Below are positions 49,891 to 61,658 of a stretch of 64,000 nucleotides of DNA, one piece after another. The notes beneath the pieces are model-generated. The model had not been told where the DNA came from and made no database searches. It saw nothing but the letters and a program-made list of their open reading frames with translations. Location: assembly GCF_024323335.1 (NCBI RefSeq), contig NC_066583.1, forward strand, positions 362,870,377-362,934,376, read 5' to 3'. How positions within the stretch are numbered: the stretch's first letter is position 1; every line of letters begins with the position of its first letter. The translations under genes and the position numbers were made by a program. This stretch comes from Lathyrus oleraceus (Eukaryota; Streptophyta; Magnoliopsida; Fabales; Fabaceae).

Positions 49891-51429
49891 ATGGATTATG
49901 GACGAAGGAACACTAAGAAGTACAATTTCAGATGTCCGGATTTGAAAGAGTTAAGGAAGCTATCATCTTTTGTATTAGATCCCTTGGACTTCAAGCAACG
50001 TCATGGGAAGCTTCTATCTGTATTGTCTACTGATGTGGTAGAAGGACTCTTGAGTGTGTTGGTTCAGTTGTATGACCCTTTCTACCGTTGCTTCACTTTT
50101 CCGGATTATCAGCTTGTGTCTATGTTGAAGGAGTATGCCCATCTCTTGGGAATACTTGTTTCTAGCAAAGTGTCGTTTAGTGGATTGGAAGAGATTCCCA
50201 TATCTCATATTATAGCTGAAGCTCTTCACTTGAAGAAGTCTGAGATAGAGGCTAATTGGGTGAAGAAAGGAGGAATGTTTGGGTTGACTTCTGAGTTTCT
50301 CATCAAGGAAGCTACTCCCTTTGCTCAAGCCGGTAGTGTGGATGCTTTTGAAGCTATCTTTGTGTTGCTCATCTATGGTTTGGCTTTGTTCCCTAACATT
50401 GACGGTTTTATTGATATTAACGCCACTAGAATCTTCTTGATTGGGAATCATGTGCCTACTCTGTTAGGAGATATGTACTTATCTTTGCATCTAAGGAATT
50501 CTAAAGGTGGTGGAACGATTATGTGTTGTGTTCCTCTTCTGTACAAGTGGTTTATTTTGCACTTGCCTCAGACGCCTACTTTTGTGGAGAATAAACAATG
50601 TCTACCATGGTCTCAGAGACTTATGTCTCTCACTAATGATGATATAGTTTGGTATGATTCTTCATTGGGTAGCTTAGAGATTAGTGATAGTTGTGGTGAA
50701 TTCTCTATTGTGCCTCTCATTGGTACACAATCGTCATCAACTTGGGTTCCCCTTGAGAGACAAACCTAATAACACTTTGTTAGAAGGTCTTTCTATCAAG
50801 AGGATAAAGAACCCCAACATTTGAAGCAGAAGATTATGCATGCTTAGCATAATGTGCATAGGAAAGGAAGATCTGAGTTTGGTCCGTGCAATTGTGTAGC
50901 TTTGGAAGCTTACACTCTTTGGGTGAAGAAGAGACCTTTGGAATTGAAGATGCCTTATGCTTGTGAGAGACTTATGTCTATGGTTGTGGATGAGCCATTA
51001 ACTCTCCCTAACCAAGATGTAGATGAGTTGGAAGACGCACTCGCCAAGATGAGGCAAGAAAAGGATATGTGGGAAGAGCGTTTCCATGCTTTGAGCCGAA
51101 AGCATGAGGAGTTACAGCTTGAGTCTAAGGACAAAGATTCACTTATCGAGCTTCTTGAAGACCGAGTAATAAAGAGACAGAGAGATCCGGAGGTTTCATC
51201 TTCCTCTAGTATGCCTCAGCCTTCCGGTGCTTGGAAGAAGATTTTGGATCGGCTTGTTCTTGAGAAGGCTCAGATGAAGACTTCTTTTGAGTCTGAGATC
51301 CGACGCATCCGAAGGAAGTACACACCTGCAGCTAGATCTTCTAACATTGTTGTTATGGATCCTAGGATGACTAGTCTCCTTTCCTCTTGTATTTTGTATT
51401 TTTGGTTTCTGAAATTGTACTCAGTGTAA
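49891..51429 (+). pseudogene. Ogre ORF1 (DUF7745-like), interrupted
   Basis: The ATG at 49891 opens a 292-residue frame with LVQLYDPFYRCFTFPDYQLV, then LLIYGLALFPNIDGFIDI, then VPTLLGDMYLSLHLR. Stops follow at 50767, 50770 and 50845. The same reading frame then continues from 50854 with FGPCNCVALEAYTLWVKKR, a long charged heptad-like stretch (about 51010-51180) and RRIRRKYTPAARSS. So the original product was one protein of about 510 residues: a globular N-terminal region and a coiled-coil C-terminal region. The role of this extra Ogre protein is unknown. Confidence 0.8.
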
Positions 51430-51666
51430 TCCTTCCAATTATATATATAAAAGAGATTTTTTATGGTCAATCAGATTGTGCAATTGTTATTATATATTTG
51501 CAAATAAAATAGCATGTTCCTTGAAAATAAAAACAAACAAGCATTGCATTTCATGCATCATTTGCATAGCATGTTTTTCTTCCGCCAGATATCTCATTGG
51601 TTATTCTTATGTGCTTCAGCCAAGCTGACTCATCGATACAATACCCACGCCAATCATCCGCGAATC

Positions 51667-53456
51667 ATGGAACTCTTAGAGCAAGAGAACAGAGAACTGA
51701 AGGACGAGATCGCCCACCTGACTTCCATGATGGAGTCAGTTCTAGCTGCTCAGAATCAATCTTCTCCAACGCTTGCAACTCCTCCTCCTCAAAGGACTGT
51801 CATTTCAGAGGTTGTCTCTTCAACCGTGCCTGCCACTCAGTTCGCTCCTGCCATGCCTGCCGAATTCCCATGGGGAATGCCGCCCAACTTTATGCTCGAG
51901 GGTTTTGCACCCACCTTTGCTTCCATACCGGCATTTATCCCGGTCATGTCTGTGCCACCATCGATTGTTCATACTCTGCCTCGTGTTGAGGACACCATCT
52001 ATCATTCTGAGCCGTCTGAGGGTCTGGATGTGTATGAGAAGATGGATGAAATGAAAGACCAATTCCTTGAGCTGCGAAAGGAGTTGAAAACATTGAGGGG
52101 AAAAGATTTATTTGGTAAGAGTGTTGTGGAACTTTGCTTGGTTCCCAATGTTAAGATCCCGATGAAGTTCAAAGTCCTTGACTTTGAAAGTATAAGGGGA
52201 ACACCTGTCCACCCAGTCATCTCGTCATGTATGCTAGAAAGATATCGACGCAAACTGATAATGATCAGTTACTGATTCATTATTTTCAAGACAGTCTGAC
52301 TGGTGCCACTTTGAGGTGGTACATGGGTTTGGATAGTGCGATTGTTCGCACGTTCAATGATTTGGGTGAAGCATTTGTGAAGCAGTACAAATATAATATG
52401 GATATGGCACCGGATAGGGACCAATTGAGGTCATTGTCTCAGAAGGATAAGGAGACGTTCAAAGAGTACACCCAGCGATGGAGAGAGCTTACTGCTCAGA
52501 TTACCCCTCCTTTGGAAGAAAAGGAGATGACCAAGATTTTTCTCAAGAACCTGAGCTCGTTTTACTATGAGCGGATGATTGCTAGTGCCCCCGGTGATTT
52601 TACCAAAATGGTAAACATGGAGCTGAGGTTAGAAGAAGGTGTCCGAGAGGGACGGTTGGCCAAAGAAGAGGTTTTGTCTAGAAAGAAGTACGACAGTGGG
52701 TTTTCCAGAAAGAAAGAAGGCGAAACTAATGCAGTATATGTGGAGAGGCAGAGGAGGCCTCATGTCAAAAGAAATCCACAACCCCGTCAACATCATCATT
52801 AAGTGTCATTTGTTATTCCAGTATTTTCAAACAATCAATCAACACCACTTTAACAACAACATCAACAACCGCCACAACAAAGAACAAACAACTATACCAA
52901 CAATAATAAACAACAGTAGAACTTCGAGAGGAAGAAGGTCTCTTTTGACCTGATTCCTATGACTTATGCCGAATTGTATCCATCATTGGTTCTCAAGAAC
53001 CTTCTGCAACCAAGAAATTCTCCACAGATTCCTGAACCACTTACATGGTGGTATAAGCTGGAACTCTGTTGTACCTTTCACCAAGGAGGTCTCGGTCATG
53101 ATATCGAGAATTTCTACCCTATGAAATATGAATTCCAGAAGTTGGTCAAGACTGGGATAGTGTCCTTTGAGGACCGTGCGCCGAATGTCAAAGTAAACCC
53201 ACTACCTGCTCATGGTAAATCTTCTGTTAACATGGTAGATAACTGTCCTGGGGAGTTCAAGGTATATGATGTCCATTTCATTAGAAGGTCCTTGGTGAGG
53301 ATGCACAAGGATATCTGTTTGGTGAGTGATTGTGAGCATGACCATGATAGTTGTGCAATTTGCAGTGTTAACCCCTGAGGTTGTGTAGTTGTGAAGAGAG
53401 ACATCCAGAGGTTGATGGATGAAGGTATGATCCATATTCTTCAGTCCCGTCACTTG
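51667..53456 (+). pseudogene. Ogre gag and start of the protease linker, frameshifted
   Basis: The start is the ATG at 51667 (MELLEQENRELKDEIAHL, coiled coil). A Pro/Ala-rich linker follows, then a DQFLELRKELKTLRGKDLFG segment. At about 52188-52194 one base is missing and the frame moves to 52227-52802, which holds the capsid part (FQDSLTGATLRWYMGLDS, FVKQYKYNMDMAPDRDQL, YTQRWRELTAQITPPL). Stops follow 52800. A further stretch (52959-53378) has MTYAELYPSLVLKNLL and CTFHQGGLGHDIENFYPMKY, a zinc-knuckle-like region. The SIRE insertion cuts it at 53457; it resumes at 61659. Confidence 0.82.
53452..53456. repeat. Target-site duplication ACTTG, left copy
   Basis: Matches 61654-61658. Confidence 0.92.
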
Positions 53457-54672
53457 TGTTAGTTCTAAGTGTTGGCAGCAATTTTGGTAAAACAAAGAGT
53501 GTTCACATGATGTTATGTGTGATGTCTTAACATAAGATATCCTGTGTACCTGCTGGAGTTCAAGAACATGATCATGCAGGATTGTTTCAGAATGTCATAC
53601 ACAATGTCATGGGTTCTGATAATGTGTTCCTGCTGGAGTTGAAATGGAAAACATAATTATGCAGGAGTGTATCAGGATGTCATACACGATGTCATGACAT
53701 CTGATGTTTTGTACCTGCTGGAAATTATAAAAGGAATTATGGAATTATGCAGGATTGTTCCAGGATGTCAGACCCGATGTCATGACATCCTGTACACAGA
53801 ACATTCAGTGTGAATGTCTGGTGTTTTGTGATTGCGCATTTAATGACAATCTATGTATGATTGAAGATCTGATTTGCAGGCGCATTCAATCATTGATTAC
53901 AACCTGATTTACTTATTTTCCAAGGAGATCTAACCAGCTGTTATGAAAAGATTTAATTGGAAAATAGATTTAGGGTTTTCAAGATGTTCAAGCCCAGCTG
54001 AAAGCTTCTATAAAAAGGGACTTGGAAAACCTGATTTTACACACAACCAATACTGAGCGAAATATAGAGAGAGAGCTAGGGTTCGTGTCTTGTTTAGTCG
54101 TGAGACTTGTAAGCCATTCAAGTCATCTTTTGATGATTGAATTGGTCTGATTTGTGGTTGTAATTTGTCACTCTAAAGCTGTTAAGCAAGAATGTGTGTC
54201 TACTTGATCAAAGCTGTGAAGCAAGATCAAGTGTGTGTCTACTTGATCAAAGTTGTTAAGCAAGATCGAGTGTGTGTCTTCTTGATTGAAACTGTGAAGT
54301 AAAATCAAGAGTGTGTTATTGAAAAGTGTTTTCTTTTCTCAAGAGATTGTTGTTTAAAATCGATGGTGTGATTGTAGGGAAGTGAGTGGGTTCTCATATC
54401 TAAGAGTGCTTAGGTAGAAATTGCACGGGTAGAGATTAGGTGAGAAAGACTGTAACTTGTTGAAGTGTACGGAGAGTCTTTGAACTGATTCTATTTAGTG
54501 GATTTGCTTCCTGGCTTGGTAGCCCTCAGACGTAGGTGAGTTGCACCGAACTGGGTTAACAATTGCTTGTGTCTTTTGCATTACCATTCTATATCTTTCT
54601 TCTGTTTGTGTTACTCAGATATTAGTGTCATGACATTACCTTCGACATCTCATATCTGATACCAGAATTTCA
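53457..54672 (+). repeat. SIRE-like 5' LTR
   Basis: 1216 bp. The first part (about 53550-53800) holds three tandem units of about 83 bp starting 'cctgctgga', two of which contain the perfect palindrome GATGTCATGACATC. A second tandem array of about 48-bp units ('acttgatcaaagctgtgaag') lies at about 54175-54320. A TATA-like 'ctataaaaaggg' is at about 54009. Confidence 0.93.
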
Positions 54673-54674
54673 AT

Positions 54675-54690
54675 TGGTATCAAAGCAGGC
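54675..54690 (+). other. SIRE-like primer-binding site (initiator Met-tRNA type)
   Basis: TGGTATCAAAGCAGGC follows the LTR end after two bases. It is close to the usual copia TGGTATCAGAGC. Confidence 0.85.
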
Positions 54691-54739
54691 ATCCTGCTCT
54701 GGTTCTGGGTGAGATCTAGGGACTATACTTTCTGGTACA

Positions 54740-55429
54740 ATGGAGAGAGATGGAGGATCTGTTCACCGGCCACCAATTTTGGATGGTTCTAACTATGACT
54801 ATTAGAAACCTCGAATGATAGCTTTCCTAAAATATCTTGATAACAAGGCTTGGAAGGTTGTGATAACAGGCTGGGTACATCCTGTAATTACTAAAGAAGG
54901 AGAAGCCACAACTGATAAGAAACCTGAAGAACAATGGTCCAAGGAGGAGGATGATCTAGCCTTTGCAAATTCTAAAGCATTGAATACAATATTCAATGGG
55001 GTAGACAAGAATATTTTCAGGTTGGTAAACAACTGTGAAGTGGCCAAAGATGCTTGGGACATTCTCAAGACCACTCATGAAGGCACCTCTAGAGTAAAGA
55101 TGTCTAGACTTCAGCTGCTCACCTCCAAGTTTGAAAATTTAAGGATGAAAGAAGATGAAAATATTCATGAATTTCACATGAGTATCCTTGAAATTGCTAA
55201 TGTCTCAGGAGCCCTGGGAGAGAAGATGTCAGATGAAAAACTGGTAAGAAAAATACTCAGGTCACTCCCTAAGAGATTTGCTATGAAGGTGACTGCCATA
55301 GAAGAGTCTCAAGACATCTCCAACACGAGGATTGATGAGCTAATTGGTTCCCTCCAAACATTTGAGATGGGATTGAATGATGGTTCTGAAAAGAAAACCA
55401 AAAGCATGGCCTTTATGTCAAACACATAA
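54740..55429 (+). pseudogene. SIRE-like gag, capsid part, with early stop
   Basis: The ATG at 54740 opens MERDGGSVHRPPILDGSNYD, but codon 22 (54803-54805) is TAG where this family normally has Trp. The frame continues as 54815-55429 with WVHPVITKEGEA, FRLVNNCEVAKDAWDILKTT and LRMKEDENIHEFHMSILEIA, a copia-type gag (UBN2-like). It ends at 55427-55429. The following 190 bases are frameshifted until the zinc knuckle. Gag forms the particle shell. Confidence 0.82.
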
Positions 55430-55623
55430 GAGGAAAATAGTCAGGAGGTTGATGAAGATTTGGCCAATGAAGTAGCAATGCTGGGAAGATAGTTCAACAG
55501 ACTGTTAAAAAAGATGGATGTAAGATATAAGGCAAATGTCAAGAACATCTCATCTGATATCAGTAAATCCAACAATCTGGAAGAAGAGCAAGGTCAGATG
55601 ATAAGCCCAAAGAAGGAAAAGAA

Positions 55624-56925
55624 AAACAGTGCTATGAATGTGATGGGTTTGGACACATTAGAACTGAATGTGGAACCTACCTCAAGAAGCAGAAGATGAG
55701 TCTTGCTGCCACTTGGTCTGATGAAAGTGAAACAGAGGAAGCTGCAAATCTTGTGACTGCATTGACAGGAAAATATGGTTCTGATGAAGACTCAAGTGAT
55801 GATGAAGTAACCTTTGAAGAGTTGGCCTCTACCTACAGAAAGTTGTGTCACAAAAGTGTAGAGTTATGTAAACAGGTTGAATGCCAGAAGAAGGAGATAA
55901 CTCAACTTGAGAATGAGAAGGTAGAACACTTGGAAACCATCTCCAAATTAAAAACAGAAGCAGTGGTTCTGAATGCCAAGCTAGATGAAAGTCAACAAGT
56001 TGAAAGCCAGAAGATAGTACAGCTGGAGAATGAGAAGGCATACCATGTGGAAACAATCTCCAAGTTAAAAACTGAAGTTATGTTCTTAAATGCTAAACTA
56101 GAAGAAATGACTAAGTATGTAAGGATGTTAAACAATGGATCTGACTCCTTAGACAAGATTCTCCAAACTGGACAAATAACAGGAGATAAATCTGGCATTG
56201 GGTATAATGAATCTAAGCCTGAGAGCAGTTGCACTGGTTGCAAACCTCAAGCCAAACCTAAATGCAGCCATAGTAAAAGTAAACATGTGATGTCACAACA
56301 TCAGAGGAGAAGACAGCAGAAAGGGAAACACCAAAGATGGAGATGCCATTACTGTGGGAAATTTGGTCACCTGAAGCCCTTCTGATATAAGTTGTATGGT
56401 TATCTTACCCCTGTTCATCATCAGACTCACTATCAACCCAGACCCAAGCAGCACAGGCCTATCAACAAGAAGCAATGGGTTCCTAAGACTAATGTTACAA
56501 GTCTAATAGCTCACATTCCCCTCAGAGTCTCAGCCAAAGAAGAGTGGTATTTTGATAGTGGTTGTTCCAGACATATGATTGGAAACCAAGACCTGCTAAC
56601 TGGCCTTCATCATCATGTCATAAGCTATGTAACCTTTGGTGATAGAGCAAAGGGTGAAATCAAGGGAACAAGTAAGCTTGATTGTCTTGGAGTTCCTGAA
56701 CTTGACAAGGTCATACTGGTTAAGGGCTTGACTGCAAATCTAATAAGCATCAGTCAACTATGTGATCAAGGTCTGAATGTTAACTTCACCAAAACTGAAT
56801 GTCTGATTACTAACAAAGACAGTGAAGTGATTATGAAAGGAATCAGGACCAAAGACAATTGTTACATGTGGAGCTATCAAATTGATTATTTCTTAAAGTG
56901 TACCTATGTCAAAGAAAAGGGATAA
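55624..56925 (+). pseudogene. SIRE-like nucleocapsid, coiled coil and protease, one in-frame stop
   Basis: One frame begins with the zinc knuckle CYECDGFGHIRTEC, followed by MSLAATWSDESETEEAA (from 55696). A coiled coil with a repeated module (QLENEKVEHLETISKLKTE, then QLENEKAYHVETISKLKTE) comes next, then a basic stretch. A second knuckle, CHYCGKFGHLKPF, ends at a TGA (56383-56385) where its last Cys should be. The frame continues to the protease WYFDSGCSRHMIGN (about 56547) with catalytic D-S-G intact, then the gag-pre-integrase region LVKGLTANLISISQLCDQG. Stop near 56925. Confidence 0.82.
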
Positions 56926-57617
56926 AGATGAGTATAGCTGCTAGAGGAACACTCAAGAGTGATGAAAGACAAGACTGTGGGAAATGTCAGACAAGGATGT
57001 CACACCAGAAGCTCAGACTTAACCTCACTTTCAAAGGAGAAAAGGTCATGATAGCTCAAATAGATGAAAGGTTAGATCAGATAGGTGGATATGTTACTAG
57101 CCATTTGCAGTCTGAAATTGGAGAGAGCTTTGTTGGAACTGGGCCACAAGGGATTATGTGTCTATCTCAAATCGAAAGTACCAAGAACAATATGGAGAAG
57201 ATTGGGATGGAGAGTGAAAGGACACTTGCTTCTACATATTTGAAAGATGAAAATTGTGTTTATGATGAATATATAGAAGATGGAAGCAGCTGTTTGCAAT
57301 TGGGTTGGATGAAACTACTGATGATTGCATACAATGTCACACACGATGTCATGACATTGTATTATGACAACCTGAATGTTGCACCTAGGTCCAAAAATCA
57401 TATTCAGCACAGGTGGACCAAGTATATTTTTTGCTGCCATCACTCCATTAGAAAATTTGTGGGAGATAAAATCATAGTTCTAAAGCATGAAATGCAACTA
57501 GCTGACAAGGTTGCAAGGGATTTGGATGATATTCAATTTGAATATGTAAGAGGGAAATTAGGGGATTTGGACTCTTGTGAAATTATGGCAATTAAAATGG
57601 AAAGGAAAAGGAAATAA
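56898..57617 (+). pseudogene. Deletion junction: pre-integrase piece fused to the C-terminal end of RNase H
   Basis: The frame opens with a short pre-integrase remnant (CGKCQTRMSHQKLRLN). It passes through about 80 residues without recognised domains (57040-57270), then enters the RNase H end (DGSSCLQLGWMKLLM, NVTHDVMTLYYDNLN, RWTKYIF). It finishes near FEYVRGKLGDL. Integrase core, reverse transcriptase and most of RNase H are absent. The open frame across the junction may be chance. It explains why the element cannot copy itself. Confidence 0.7.
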
Positions 57618-57795
57618 AAATAGTGTCTGCCCACTTAAAATAAAGAGCCACATTAATGATAAATCATTCCCTGGCATTAGAAATAGTATCTATGCCATTT
57701 GCACACGCTACCTAAACATAGCCATTTCCATCTCCATCCAACTTCTCAGAGAAACTCTGCTAGGGCAAAGAAATTTCTTTCAAAAGTTCAACAAC

Positions 57796-59580
57796 ATGTC
57801 TCAACATCCATCATCATCTGGTTCAAAACCCTCTTATCATACAAGAACTCCCTCCATGGAGTTTCTACATGAAGACGTGCTGGACGTTACTCCTCTTTGT
57901 GTGATACCAGGTGATGCCCCAGGCCCCTCTTCCATGGTTGGAACTAAGCAAGGTAACATTCCTGAAAAATCTCCTAATAAAGAGGACATGCACTTTACTG
58001 ATCGTACCATAAGAAACCTAGTTACTAGGATTCTGAATGAAGAGCATGCAATCAAGGGTGTTTCTACCCCTATGTCCAGAAGGGATCCCTCTCATGAGGT
58101 AGAACCCCAACCTGAGAAAGATGATGACTCATCTCGATCAGAAAAGGAAGTGGCTGCAGAGGGATTATGTTCTCTAGGTAAAAACTTACCCAGCAAGAAA
58201 CCAGCAAGTGTGTCTCATGAAACTGCTGAGGATATCATTGATCTTGAGGAAGAAAGTTTTGAGGAAGAAGATGACACTTTGGTCCATCTTGTGAAACCAA
58301 GTGTAGCTAAGAAACTGAGAATCGGAAAAGGGAAGAGTGTGGCTGAAATGAGGACAACAAGAAGAGAGACAAAGGTTGCTGGTGTAGGACCCTCCAAGTC
58401 TTGGAGTAAAGTTGAGGTTAGGAAGAGGAAAGAAAGAGAGAGTTCTGAATCCGATGAGGATGTCGAACACGATGTCCCAGACATCTCCCTTGCTAAAAGG
58501 TAGGTTGTTAAGAAGTCTCCAAGCAAAGTGGCAGCTGTGCACTTGGACAATATCTCCTTTCACTTAGAAGATGGTGATGCCAAATGGAAGTTTGTCATTC
58601 AGAGGAGGGTAGCTGTTAAAAGAGAATTGGGAAAAGAGGTTATTGAGGTAAAGGAAGTCATGGAGTTAATTAAGGTTGTTGGTCTTATGAAAACTGTTGT
58701 TGGTTTACCCCAATGTTATGAGGGGTTAGTGAAAGAGTTTATTGTGAATATCTCTAAGGATATTTATGAAAAGAGCAGCAGGGAGTTCTGCAAGGTTTTT
58801 GTGAGGGGTAAATGTGTGAGATTCTCACCAACCATTATCAATAAGTTCCTAGGAAGAGGAACTGATGGAGGAGTGGATTTAGAGACTACAGACAATGAGG
58901 TTTGTAGGACTATTACAGCTGGCCAAGTTACGGAATAGCCTAGTAGGAATCACCTATCAGCTGGCAAGCTAACTGTCAAATATGCCATCTTGCATAAGAT
59001 TGGTTCATCCAACTGGGTGCCTACTAATCATATCTCTACCATCTTCATTGGTCTTGGAAGAATCATTCATGCAATTGGAACCAGGATTAACTATGATTTT
59101 GGAAGGTTTATGTTTGATCAAATTATCAGACATGCCTCCACAAATGCAGTGAAGCTGCCCATTGCCTTCCCTTCCATCATTTGTGGTATTATCTTGAGTC
59201 AACAACCAGGCATTCTTAATACAAGTGACATTCCAAGCAGAAGAAAACCCCCTCTATCAATTCACCATAAGCTGTTTGAGGGAAGTCATGTCAATGATGT
59301 TGTCATGAAATCTGCCAGAAAGGAGCCTGCATCTCAAGGGAGTTTAATTGATCAATTAAAAGATACCTGCAAGGAACTGGATAATGGTATAAGGGTGGCC
59401 AAGGAAAGAAAATAAGCTTTGGAGGTTCTTATTAGGAGCCTAGAAAAGGAAGAAATGGAGAAGGCTGGTGAAGATTCAGAGGCCAATACCTCAAGTGAGA
59501 GGTCAAAAGCTCAATCCAATGGCAGCTCTAAAAGCCCTGAAGACTCTGAAGGTGAAGGTGATACTTCTTCCTCTGATTAA
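57796..59580 (+). pseudogene. SIRE-like envelope-position ORF (putative plant transposon protein domain), three in-frame stops
   Basis: The ATG at 57796 (MSQHPSSSGSKPSYH) starts a 595-codon reading frame that is kept throughout but has stops at 58501 (TAG), 58936 (TAG) and 59413 (TAA). The first third is acidic and Ser/Pro-rich. The middle (about 58560-58900) has AKWKFVIQRRVAVKREL, REFCKVFVRGKCVRFSP and TIINKFLGRG, the conserved core seen in plant retroelement proteins of this class. A coiled-coil-like tail and an acidic Ser-rich end follow. Legume SIRE elements carry an env-like ORF at this place, but no signal peptide or strong membrane helix is visible here. Function is unknown. Confidence 0.75.
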
Positions 59581-60426
59581 TGGTCCCCTTCCCCCTTGTG
59601 TTGAAGACTGAAGTTGAAGACTGTGTGAGGTGTGCTGTGTTTGAAGACTGTTCTGGTGCTGATGTTTGGAAGCTGGAGTTTTTATTGTTTTCTGTTTAAA
59701 TTTGTAATTTGTGGCAGTCCTCATTGATGCATGTTTGTAATATTTTGGGCTCTTAATGAGTTCCTTGGATTTGTTCATTATCTCAGCTATCACAGCTGTG
59801 TATAATGATGGTTTGTATCTCCTAAACAATTATGTTTGAACATTTTTAATGTTATAACATCTGATCTGACATTCTCTGTTAGGCTAATTGACATTTATTT
59901 TGTCTAATTTGTCACCTTTGGTCAATTTTGACTAAAAAGAGGGAGAAATGTTGATGTGGAAGCAGTTAAAGTTGTGGAGCAGGGAGGAGATGTATGTAGT
60001 TGAACAAATGGACAACTATTATTGAAGGAGATGTGTTGTTCTGTTTACAGATGTCAAAGGGGATGTCTGATGTGGCGCACAGGTGTTGATGTTGAAGCAG
60101 ATGTCAGAATGACATTCCGATTGTTATAGGTGTTGTGGTTACAAGTACTGTTATTATCAAAGAAGATGTTTGTTGTGTGCACAGATTTTGGGGGAGAAGG
60201 AGTACCCTTGTGCATTTGTGTGTCTTACTAGTTGCATCCATAACTAGTAATTCTGTTTGTGTTGCACAAATTTAGGGGGAGGAGAAGTACCCTTGTGCAT
60301 GGTGTATTACTAGTAGCTATAGCTAGTAATTATGTTTGCTTCTGTTGCTGTTTAAACTGGTGTTTAACTGCTGATAGTTTTCTTGTGAACAAAAAGGACA
60401 GCTATATGTTTTAGCCAAAATTTTCC
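59581..60426 (+). other. SIRE-like 3' untranslated region
   Basis: No gene. Two related short blocks, 'gggggagaaggagtaccctt' (about 60190) and 'ggggaggagaagtacccttg' (about 60275), are followed by 'tgcat..gtgt.ttactagt', a small direct duplication of about 85 bp. Internal purine tracts are present. Confidence 0.6.
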
Positions 60427-60436
60427 AAAGGGGGAG
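60427..60436 (+). other. SIRE-like polypurine tract
   Basis: AAAGGGGGAG lies two bases before the 3' LTR. Confidence 0.85.
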
Positions 60437-60438
60437 TT

Positions 60439-61653
60439 TGTTAGTTCTAAGTGTTGGCAGCAATTTTGGTAAATCAAAGAGTGTTCACAAGATGTTATGT
60501 GTGATGTCTTAACATAAGATATCCTGTGTACCTGCTGGAGTTCAAGAACATGATCATGCAGGATTGTTTCAGAATGTCATACACAATGTCATAGCTTCTG
60601 ATAATGTGTTCCTGCTGGAGTTGAAATGGAAAACATGATTATGCAGGAGTGTATCAGGATGTCATACACGATGTCATGACATCTGATGTTTTGTACCTGC
60701 TGAAAATTATAAAAGGAATTATGGAATTATGCAGGATTGTTCCAGGATGTCAGACCCGATGTCATGACATCCTGTACACAGAATATTCAGTGTGAATGTC
60801 TGGTGTTTTGTGATTGCACATTTAATGGCAATCTATGTATGATTGAAGATCTGATTTGCAGGCGCATTCAATCATTGATTACAACCTGATTTACTTATTT
60901 TCCAAGGAGATCTAACCAGCTGTTATGAAAAGATTTAATTGGAAAATAGATTTAGGGTTTTCAAGATGTTCAAGCCCAGCTGAAAGCTTCTATAAAAAGG
61001 GACTTGGAAAACCTGATTTTACACACAACCAATACTGAGCGAAATATAGAGAGAGAGCTAGGGTTCGTGTCTTGTTTAGTCGTGAGACTTGTAAGCCATT
61101 CAAGTCATCTTTTGATGATTGAATTGGTCTGATTTGTGGTTGTAATTTGTCACTCTAAAGCTGTTAAGCAAGAATGTGTGTCTACTTGATCAAAGCTGTG
61201 AAGCAAGATCAAGTGTGTGTCTACTTGATCAAAGTTGTTAAGCAAGATCGAGTGTGTGTCTTCTTGATTGAAACTGTGAAGTAAAATCAAGAGTGTGTTA
61301 TTGAAAAGTGTTTTCTTTTCTCAAGGGATTGTTGTTTAAAATCACAGGTGTGATTGTAGGGAAGTGATGGGTTCTCATATCTAAGAGTGCTTAGGTAGAA
61401 ATTGCACGGGTAGAGATTAGGTGAGAAAGATTGTAACTTGTTGAAGTGTACGGAGAGTCTTTGAACTGATTCTATTTAGTGGATTTCCTTCCTGGCTTGG
61501 TAGCCCCCAGACGTAGGTGAGTTGCACCGAACTGGGTTAACAATTGCTTGTGTCTTTTGCATTACCATTCTATATCTTTCTTCTGTTTGTGTTACTCAGA
61601 TATTAGTGTCGTGACATTACCTTCGGCATCTCATATCTGATACCAGAATTTCA
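60439..61653 (+). repeat. SIRE-like 3' LTR
   Basis: 1215 bp, with the same tandem arrays as the 5' LTR (palindromes near 60668 and 60757; 48-bp units at about 61157-61305). Confidence 0.93.
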
Positions 61654-61658
61654 ACTTG
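61654..61658. repeat. Target-site duplication ACTTG, right copy
   Basis: Matches 53452-53456. The Ogre polyprotein resumes after it. Confidence 0.92.

Larger units (their letters stand above)
53457..61653 (+). mobile_element. SIRE-like Ty1/copia element, internally deleted, nested in Ogre
   Basis: LTRs at 53457-54672 and 60439-61653 start TGTTAGTTCTAAG and end CAGAATTTCA, with TSD ACTTG on both sides. By eye about 19 differences separate the LTRs (about 98.4% identity). An initiator-Met primer site and a polypurine tract are intact. The gag, two zinc knuckles with a coiled coil between, protease, a short RNase H end and an envelope-position ORF remain. Integrase and nearly all reverse transcriptase are missing, so it could only have moved with enzymes supplied by another element. 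Confidence 0.92.

Noticed and set aside
50014..50451. Minus-strand ORF of 145 residues within Ogre ORF1
   Set aside because: It is a mirror of the coding strand with no recognised features.
49891..50769. A host gene for a DUF7745-type protein
   Set aside because: It sits between an Ogre primer site and Ogre gag in the right order, and carries in-frame stops. It is the extra ORF1 of Ogre.
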